From a virus: a stretch of DNA of 39,372 nucleotides. The position numbers and the translations under genes are program-made. Position 1 is the first letter of the stretch. Each line of letters starts with the position of its first letter. The stretch lies in IMG/VR virus record IMGVR_UViG_3300025508_003355, positions 1 to 39,372 of that record; one strand, given 5' to 3'. Shown here in pieces: positions 33,223-39,372 of the stretch. The notes beneath the pieces are model-generated. The model saw only the letters and a list, made by a program, of their open reading frames with translations. It ran no database searches and was not told the DNA's origin.

Positions 33223-36200
33223 CTATGCCACATTAAAGTCGTTTCCATCTGGCAATAACGGTTTTACATAATCCGCCGCCAGCTTTCCGATTTGATCAAT
33301 TGTTTGAGCGTCCAATTTGCTTTCAGCGCTTCCGGCAGTTACGGTTACACTGTGTACGTGATTCATCTTTATACCCTCGGAACCTCCAAATACTTTAGCT
33401 AAATCTTGAAGAGCCTGCGCCATTGGCGAAAAGACTCCAGTTATTTTATCTAACTCTGAAGAAAAATTGCCCACAAAATTACTAAATGATTCATCTAAAT
33501 TTGCTGTATTTATTGATATACCACTGCCACCAAATTCAGCACCATTGCTACCATTAGCCCTATAAGCAACGCCACCCACCATGCCGCCGCGATTGAATCC
33601 GGGAACTTGACCACGATTCAATGCTCGCATAGTGCCTACGCCATGCTGCCTAACTGCTCCAGCGCTCATCACAAACTCGCCGGGGGTTAGCATGGCAGGA
33701 ATAACATCGCTTCCGGCGGCACTGCCCCCAGCGGCAAATCCCTCTGGTCTTTGCCTACTTCCCCTATTGACCATTTGTCGTAAAAGTTGTTGTAGTAATT
33801 GGTCTGTGTTAGACGCGCCTGCTTGTTGAGATCTTCCTCGCCCTCTAGTAAATCTAGTCTTTGGAGGCTCATAACCAGAATAATTTGCGAATCTTTGCGC
33901 TGCTGCTGGGCCTTGAGTTCTTAAAATTCTTTCGTATCTAGCTTTATTGATAGCATTATTTGAATCAAGCTCCGCGCCCTCTTCTTGCTGCCGTCTAGCT
34001 AATTGCGCTGGTGTTCCTCTTTGACCTCTGGGTAAGATGCCTCTTCTTTTCCGAATATCCGCTCTTCTTTTGTCTCTTCTTTGTTTTAATGCGGCCTTTT
34101 TAGCCGCTTCGGGACCGGCTAAAGCCGAAGAGTAAGGGTTCATATCAAGAATACCGCCCCCGGCATCTAAATCATAATCTTCTACCGTTAGTGCCTCTCC
34201 AGATTCGGTAAATCCTGTAGTTATACTTGTTGGTCTTCCCGGCTCCATCCCTAGAGATTTCATGAACTCGTTTTCTCTTGTCTTTCTTGCTGTAAATTCT
34301 TCTAAACTTTCACCAGCTTGTTTTTTCATTTCATCGCCAGCAGCAGTTCCCGGAGCAACGGGCGCGGCGGCCCCAACCTTTTGTTTGTTAGCTTCTGTTT
34401 CCGCTCGTTTAGCTTTAGCCTCTTCTCGTTTCGATCTTCTTTGTGCTTCTTTAGCGCTAACGGCAGCACCTTGAGCAGTTAAAACTTTTCCACTCTTGGC
34501 ATCAGGGTATTTTTGGGGGCCAGCGTCTGTTGCAAACGGATCTGTACCCCCTCTTTGTCCAGCGATTCTTGGTTGCGGAAGGGTGCCATCAATAATGTAT
34601 CGCGAAGCAGCGTCCGTGGTATTATTAATAGTTTCACTTGCATACAAGGGTTTTCCTGATGCAGACTGAACGCCAAGCTCGCCACTTCCCGGAAGCTGAG
34701 TTCGTAACCCTGTATCAACGCCAGTTTCAACTTTTTCATATAGTCCAGTTTCTATATTTCTAACATAGCCGGGAATATTAAAGCTTTCCTGTGGTTCATT
34801 AGCATATATTTTCTTACCCTTAGAATCTATGCCAATAAGTTCTCGTTTTCCTTCTCCTGCTGACGGGGTTACTGGTGCAGATGGGAACGAGCTTCTGCCA
34901 TCTCTAATTGCATCCTTTGCAACCCGCTGATTTATAGGAAGATTACTTTGAACGTCCGTATCTGTCTGAGTCAACTGTCCGCGACTAGGACCAAATGACT
35001 CAAGAGTTCTACCCTCATATTCATCACTTATATTACTTATACCAGCCCGCTCCTTGGCGGCTTGTTTTTTATAATAGTTTGTCTGAGCCTGTTGTAGACT
35101 TTTCCTTTCCTTTTCCTCGGCCTGTTGTTGATTTTTCCTCCGCTCTGCCACACTCTGTTCTGATTGAACACTATCAATCGGACTAAAATCCGTTCCCGTT
35201 ACCGTTACCTCTGTAGAAACGCGGGTGTCTAATCCAGCAGTTTGTGAATATTGCTGAAACTCTGAAGTTGAGTCAGGCTTTCGATTATCAATTTCTTCTT
35301 GAGTTATTAGTCCTGCGTCCAACTTCTGCTTGTCTGTCCCCATCCTACTAATCACGTCCAGCTCCATCGCAGAGAACTGATCTTTATCTTTGTTATATTG
35401 TTGGATTTTGCGATAATCAGCCGCATCTCTTGCTTGTTGAGCTTTTGTATCTAAAAATTCTTTTGGGCCGCTCACGCGTTCGCTAAGTGCCTCATCTGCG
35501 TTTTTTGGTTTTAGCGTAGGGTTAAGAATAGGATCATCGGTTGTTTGCTGACTCGTCCCCTTAAAACTAGGCTTGTACCCTTGCTTAATAGCCATACTTA
35601 AATCAATAGGTCGTTGAGCTTTTGCTTCAGCCCTTTTTTCTTTAATGAACTCTTCTTCAAGAGTCTCGAATCCATCTAAAGGAAAATTTTGCTGCAAGCC
35701 GAAAGTATCAACGTTTCCGAATTCACTAGCTAATCTACGTTCAGCTTCAGCATCTCTACGTTCAGCTTCAGCATCTAAGTTTCTTGTTCTATTGAGAGGT
35801 TTTGCTCCACCAGTAGTTGTAGAACCCGCCCCAATGTCTACTCCCGAAAGACTTAAAGACGCTGCGCCTCCACTGCCAATATTTGAAGCCACCGCAGCAG
35901 CGCGTTCGATAAAAGGATCTCCCAGAACACCGCCCGCATATTGAGATCTGGGATCATCGGTCTGTTTTTTTAGATTTCTGTTATAAGCCTCCTCTTCATC
36001 TTTTTCTTTTTTCGAGTACGCCTGAGTAGGCATACCGATTCCACCACGCCCACCCATATACATACCAGTAGAAGCATAAACAGCGCTTACACCACCCTCA
36101 TTTATAGCAGCCAAAGCGTCAGCACCAATACTGTCAACAGCAGATTTTCTAATAACAAACTCGCCCGGACTGAGCATAGCCGGTACAGTGTCTGTGCCTC

Positions 36201-39200
36201 TTGGTTTAAATATACTACCTCCACCGGCGCGATATTGAACCATGCCGCCATTGGCAAAAGGAATAGCGGGCGCTAAACCTTGCGCAGCTATCAACATAGA
36301 TACAGATAGTATCTCCATTTTTTTAGCTAGGTTTCTATTGGCCTCTATAAGCTTTTCTTCTGTAGATGTTCCAGTAGCGATAGCTTCTGCAAGCTTGGGA
36401 TCTAATCCAAGTCTTACAGCATCTTGAAAAACAAGCTCTTGTTTAATTTGTCTTCCTGTCATGCCACCCGCAACCATAGTGTCACTTAACTTGTCAAGAA
36501 GTCCGACAGTTGCGCTTCTTTGTTCAGGGCTTTGCATTTGCAAAGTACCGCTTGAAAAAGCCTGTCTAACACCAGCAGCAGCTTCCACTAAACCTTTTCT
36601 AGCGTCCTGCCCACCAACAACAAACTCTTCAATAACGCCTGTAACCTGCTCTCTTGCCCTTCTTTCTTTTTCTATAGCCCGAAGATTTTGCTCCATAGCA
36701 CCTTGAATATCCGCAGCTTCAGAAGTTCTATCGGACAATCTTTTTAATTCATCCCCGGTAGTATTTATAATAGTTCTAAGTTTGTCTTGCTCTGCTATCA
36801 AAGCTTTTGTTTTTTCTATACTTAAACCGCCTGCTTCAATTTCTTTTCTTATTTCTTCTTGTCTTTGTTGTGCATCTCTTCTTGCCTGAGTAACACCACC
36901 AACATCACCGGCCTGCAACCCCTTACCCAAAGTGTCAAGTCTATTTTGAGCATTAATATTTTGAAGTCTTGTTTCTACACCTCTTTGGGGAGTAAAATCT
37001 GCATTTGGATCAATAGACTTCGACAATGTGGCGTAAGCCTTTTCGGTAAAACCCACACCCTTTCTAATAGCATCGACTTGCGCTTCTCTTGCCTGTATTT
37101 CCTTTTCTCTTAACTTATTCTGAACATCAATTGTTTTTTGTAGATTAGCGATTTCCTGCTGCCTGATTTCTACCAATTTCTTTGCAGCATCGACAGCTTG
37201 GGCGTTAGCTTCTTCCGCTGGGCCAAGTATAGCTTCAAGCTCGCTAGCATCCACAACACCATCTTCTAAAGCTTTTTTAAGTTCTGACTGCATTTTTTCA
37301 AATACAACTTTACCTAGCTCGCCGCCCCCTAGAGACTCTGCGCTGAATCCAAGATCTTTAAGTATTTTTTCTGTCTGCCCAGAGCCAGCATCATCAGTTA
37401 GCTTTTGCTCTAATCCTAATAGACCACCCTCTTGCGCTTTCTTGAACGCCGCCGCATTAGCAGTTAATTGATCAACGTACTTTTGAGCTTCAGGACCAGC
37501 ACCCTTGGCTGCATCTCCTAACTGTTGTGCAAATGTAGACAAATCTCTAACATTAGTTAGATTATCAATTTCATCTATATTAATCTCTTGGAACTTAAAA
37601 GCAGCACCATCAAGAGCAGCGGCAAAGTTGTCTATAGCCATAGACTGTCTTTGAAGGGACTGTAATTGTTTATTAAGACCATCAAAGAATTTACCATTCT
37701 CAATTAAAGATTTAGCTAAAGCTATACTTGCGTCTCTAGCTATTCTTGCGGCTTCTGCTTGGGCATAAAGAATTTTATGAGATGCTTCAGCGCCTTCTCT
37801 TAAATTGTCTATAGATGTTTTTCCTCGCTCTTCAGCCTTAGCTAAAGCTTCTTTGGCGGCTGTTTCGTTTGCAGTACCTTTAGCGTTTTCTAATGCTTGT
37901 TTTGCATTAAAGATTTCTACCTGTGTACGCTCATTTATTGCTGCGATCTGAGCGTCTAGGGCGTCTTTATATGGGCCTGCCTGCGTTGAAAGTTCTTCAA
38001 ATGTTTTAGTGGGGTCTGCATTCTGCATAGCAAGAGAAAATGTTTCACTTGTGATTTGAAGCCTTTTATTTAAAACATCCATAGCGGAAGCCGCCGCCTG
38101 CGAGCTAGCGTTAAATTTGCCTAATTTTACTGCGTCGTCTTCAAAGTCTTCCTCCGTAAGCTGACCGGCACTTTTCCCAGTACCTTTCGCTAGTTCGTTT
38201 AACTGACCCTGAGCAATCTGAAACTCCGCACCAGCCCCAACTCCACTCTTTTGAACTTCTAGTCTCTTTTTTACAACCTCGGCAGGCTCAAGCCCCTTAG
38301 CCGCATCAATATCAGCTATACCAGTTTCTAAATCTCTTTGAGCTTGATTTAGAGCTATAATAGAATCTATAGTATCATAAATTGCCTGTATCTCTTTTTG
38401 TCTAGCTGCTATAGCTGCATCAGTAGCCGCCGAAGCACCAAACATAGCAACGCCAAAACCTATTAAACCACCCACTATACCGCCTACAACGTTTCCAATA
38501 ACGGGAACAAAAGTTCCAATAGTCGCACCAGCGGCAGCAAAAGCGGCAACAGTCCCTAAAGCACTATAGCTCACCTGATTAGCCGAAAGCGTTCTAGCCT
38601 CTATCTCGGACGCAGCGGAAGCTTTTATCTCATCAGCATTTGCAGCAACCCCAGTTTTTATACCTTCTAAAGCAGATTTTACATCTTTCTGTAGCTCATC
38701 AGCAACCGCTTTGTTTTTTGCAGAGAAAAACTGAAGAGCGGTTACGCCCACAGCTAGACCGGCTGCTAGCCCTGTCATAATTTTTCCAAATTTACCCATA
38801 CCTTCCGCAGCTTCATCTACATCACCACCATCATCATCCCCACCGCCACTAGCAGCCTGCTCAAGATTAGCCTGAGTAACCCGCTTGCTAGACTGTTCTT
38901 GTATCGCGTTAGAAGCGGCCATACTATAAAAAGTATCAACTAAAGTTGCCCCTATACCAACCACACCAGCGGCAAATCCTGCTGTTTCATTTATAGCCCT
39001 TTTGGTAGAATCTTCAAGCCCACTCATTTGACTTGTGACAGCGCCTATACTAGCGCCGATAAAAACAAAACTTTGGGCCGCGCCTGCCATGCTTCGGACC
39101 CTTTCAGAACTTTTTGATAAGTTATCACGAAACTTATCAACACTACCTTTAAGTTTTGAAAATGATCCGGTTTGTTTTTTTACAGATTCTGAACTCTTCT

Positions 39201-39372
39201 TGGTTTCACCAGTACCTTTCTTTATTTCTTGAGTACTGTTCTTTCTGGCTTCAGCTTCATCTTCTGCGTCTTTTATAAGATCTGTAGCGCTACCACCACT
39301 AGAAATCTGCGCGCTAGCAGCGGGTATACCATAATTATTTCTGCCGGTAGTAACAACTCCACCAGCGGCATA
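33223..39372 (-). CDS. Tail tape-measure protein, 5' end outside the window
   Basis: The frame is open from the right edge to TAG at 33223-33225, at least 2049 residues. The ATG at 39090 is internal: 94 codons above it are free of stops and also look like tape-measure sequence. Tape-measure proteins set tail length and enter the host envelope during DNA injection. Visible: hydrophobic Gly/Ala-rich segments (for example residues 261-311), long charged coiled coils with Lys/Glu/Gln, and the tape-measure motif VPAMLSPGEFVI (about 1050-1086), repeated as IPAMLTPGEFVM (about 1886-1924). A perfect 21-base tandem duplication adds a DAEAERR repeat. The product is the first minus-strand gene seen here; tail-assembly chaperones would lie further right. 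Confidence 0.9.
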   Translation of the reverse strand, partial: YAAGGVVTTGRNNYGIPAASAQISSGGSATDLIKDAEDEAEARKNSTQEIKKGTGETKKSSESVKKQTGSFSKLKGSVDKFRDNLSKSSERVRSMAGAAQSFVFIGASIGAVTSQMSGLEDSTKRAINETAGFAAGVVGIGATLVDTFYSMAASNAIQEQSSKRVTQANLEQAASGGGDDDGGDVDEAAEGMGKFGKIMTGLAAGLAVGVTALQFFSAKNKAVADELQKDVKSALEGIKTGVAANADEIKASAASEIEARTLSANQVSYSALGTVAAFAAAGATIGTFVPVIGNVVGGIVGGLIGFGVAMFGASAATDAAIAARQKEIQAIYDTIDSIIALNQAQRDLETGIADIDAAKGLEPAEVVKKRLEVQKSGVGAGAEFQIAQGQLNELAKGTGKSAGQLTEEDFEDDAVKLGKFNASSQAAASAMDVLNKRLQITSETFSLAMQNADPTKTFEELSTQAGPYKDALDAQIAAINERTQVEIFNAKQALENAKGTANETAAKEALAKAEERGKTSIDNLREGAEASHKILYAQAEAARIARDASIALAKSLIENGKFFDGLNKQLQSLQRQSMAIDNFAAALDGAAFKFQEINIDEIDNLTNVRDLSTFAQQLGDAAKGAGPEAQKYVDQLTANAAAFKKAQEGGLLGLEQKLTDDAGSGQTEKILKDLGFSAESLGGGELGKVVFEKMQSELKKALEDGVVDASELEAILGPAEEANAQAVDAAKKLVEIRQQEIANLQKTIDVQNKLREKEIQAREAQVDAIRKGVGFTEKAYATLSKSIDPNADFTPQRGVETRLQNINAQNRLDTLGKGLQAGDVGGVTQARRDAQQRQEEIRKEIEAGGLSIEKTKALIAEQDKLRTIINTTGDELKRLSDRTSEAADIQGAMEQNLRAIEKERRAREQVTGVIEEFVVGGQDARKGLVEAAAGVRQAFSSGTLQMQSPEQRSATVGLLDKLSDTMVAGGMTGRQIKQELVFQDAVRLGLDPKLAEAIATGTSTEEKLIEANRNLAKKMEILSVSMLIAAQGLAPAIPFANGGMVQYRAGGGSIFKPRGTDTVPAMLSPGEFVIRKSAVDSIGADALAAINEGGVSAVYASTGMYMGGRGGIGMPTQAYSKKEKDEEEAYNRNLKKQTDDPRSQYAGGVLGDPFIERAAAVASNIGSGGAASLSLSGVDIGAGSTTTGGAKPLNRTRNLDAEAERRDAEAERRLASEFGNVDTFGLQQNFPLDGFETLEEEFIKEKRAEAKAQRPIDLSMAIKQGYKPSFKGTSQQTTDDPILNPTLKPKNADEALSERVSGPKEFLDTKAQQARDAADYRKIQQYNKDKDQFSAMELDVISRMGTDKQKLDAGLITQEEIDNRKPDSTSEFQQYSQTAGLDTRVSTEVTVTGTDFSPIDSVQSEQSVAERRKNQQQAEEKERKSLQQAQTNYYKKQAAKERAGISNISDEYEGRTLESFGPSRGQLTQTDTDVQSNLPINQRVAKDAIRDGRSSFPSAPVTPSAGEGKRELIGIDSKGKKIYANEPQESFNIPGYVRNIETGLYEKVETGVDTGLRTQLPGSGELGVQSASGKPLYASETINNTTDAASRYIIDGTLPQPRIAGQRGGTDPFATDAGPQKYPDAKSGKVLTAQGAAVSAKEAQRRSKREEAKAKRAETEANKQKVGAAAPVAPGTAAGDEMKKQAGESLEEFTARKTRENEFMKSLGMEPGRPTSITTGFTESGEALTVEDYDLDAGGGILDMNPYSSALAGPEAAKKAALKQRRDKRRADIRKRRGILPRGQRGTPAQLARRQQEEGAELDSNNAINKARYERILRTQGPAAAQRFANYSGYEPPKTRFTRGRGRSQQAGASNTDQLLQQLLRQMVNRGSRQRPEGFAAGGSAAGSDVIPAMLTPGEFVMSAGAVRQHGVGTMRALNRGQVPGFNRGGMVGGVAYRANGSNGAEFGGSGISINTANLDESFSNFVGNFSSELDKITGVFSPMAQALQDLAKVFGGSEGIKMNHVHSVTVTAGSAESKLDAQTIDQIGKLAADYVKPLLPDGNDFNVA
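35734..35775 (-). repeat. Perfect 21-bp tandem duplication inside the tape-measure gene
   Basis: Two identical copies, 35734-35754 and 35755-35775, in frame and encoding DAEAERR twice in a coiled-coil stretch. The copies are exact, so the duplication is recent. It lengthens the coil by one heptad, which keeps the phase of a coiled coil. Confidence 0.95.

Noticed and set aside
39035-39090. ATG at 39090 as the start of the tape-measure protein
   Set aside because: The frame stays open for 94 more codons to the window edge with matching composition, and no convincing ribosome site precedes this ATG.

Overview
The window looks like part of a tailed bacteriophage genome, or a prophage. It is AT-rich and almost fully coding. 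It has two opposed gene blocks that converge on one bidirectional terminator near 14.15 kb. The right block is on the minus strand and holds very large virion-type proteins, including a tail tape-measure protein that runs off the right edge. The left block is on the plus strand and holds a long run of overlapping sugar-nucleotide and glycan-modification genes, then three small DNA-metabolism genes. No tRNA, rRNA, CRISPR array or transposase was seen, and neither was a capsid, terminase or lysis gene, so this is only part of a genome. The host cannot be named from this sequence. KDO-type and dTDP-sugar chemistry fits a phage of a Gram-negative, probably aquatic, bacterium; that is inference.

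Plus strand, 1-12221: about 19 genes, nearly all overlapping the next by 1-17 bases, so very probably one transcript that begins left of the window. One sub-pathway appears to make and use a CMP-ulosonic acid: a DapA/NanA-type aldolase, a metal-type KDO-8-phosphate synthase (KdsA), a NeuA-type cytidylyltransferase, a small HAD phosphatase and a protein with GT29 sialyltransferase-like motifs. A second sub-pathway makes a dTDP-amino-deoxy-sugar: RmlA, RmlB, an FdtA-type 3,4-ketoisomerase and a DegT-type aminotransferase, with RmlC-like and RmlD-like partners. Tailoring genes are two Fe(II)/2-oxoglutarate oxygenases, a sugar C-methyltransferase with a degenerate zinc domain, a second SAM methyltransferase and a GT2-like glycosyltransferase. 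A 58-codon GTG-start gene of the DUF6356 type sits between kdsA and the cytidylyltransferase.

Plus strand, 12214-14079: a PD-(D/E)XK (Vsr/DUF559-like) endonuclease with a DNA-binding N-terminus, a probable Rad52/Erf-like single-strand annealing protein and a zinc-ribbon protein. They continue the same overlapping gene chain.

Minus strand, 39372-14195, in order of transcription: tape measure (open at its 5' end); a 3230-residue fibre-like protein with two blocks of roughly 14-residue beta repeats and an FG-GAP-like region; a 537-residue tail protein; a 1409-residue protein with N-terminal Ig/MBG-like repeats and a possible baseplate-hub region; a 713-residue protein with two dockerin-like calcium loops; a 91-residue three-cysteine protein; and a 328-residue terminal protein. 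Together the window suggests a phage that builds its own unusual sugar, to decorate its virion or remodel the host surface, and carries an elaborate host-contact apparatus.
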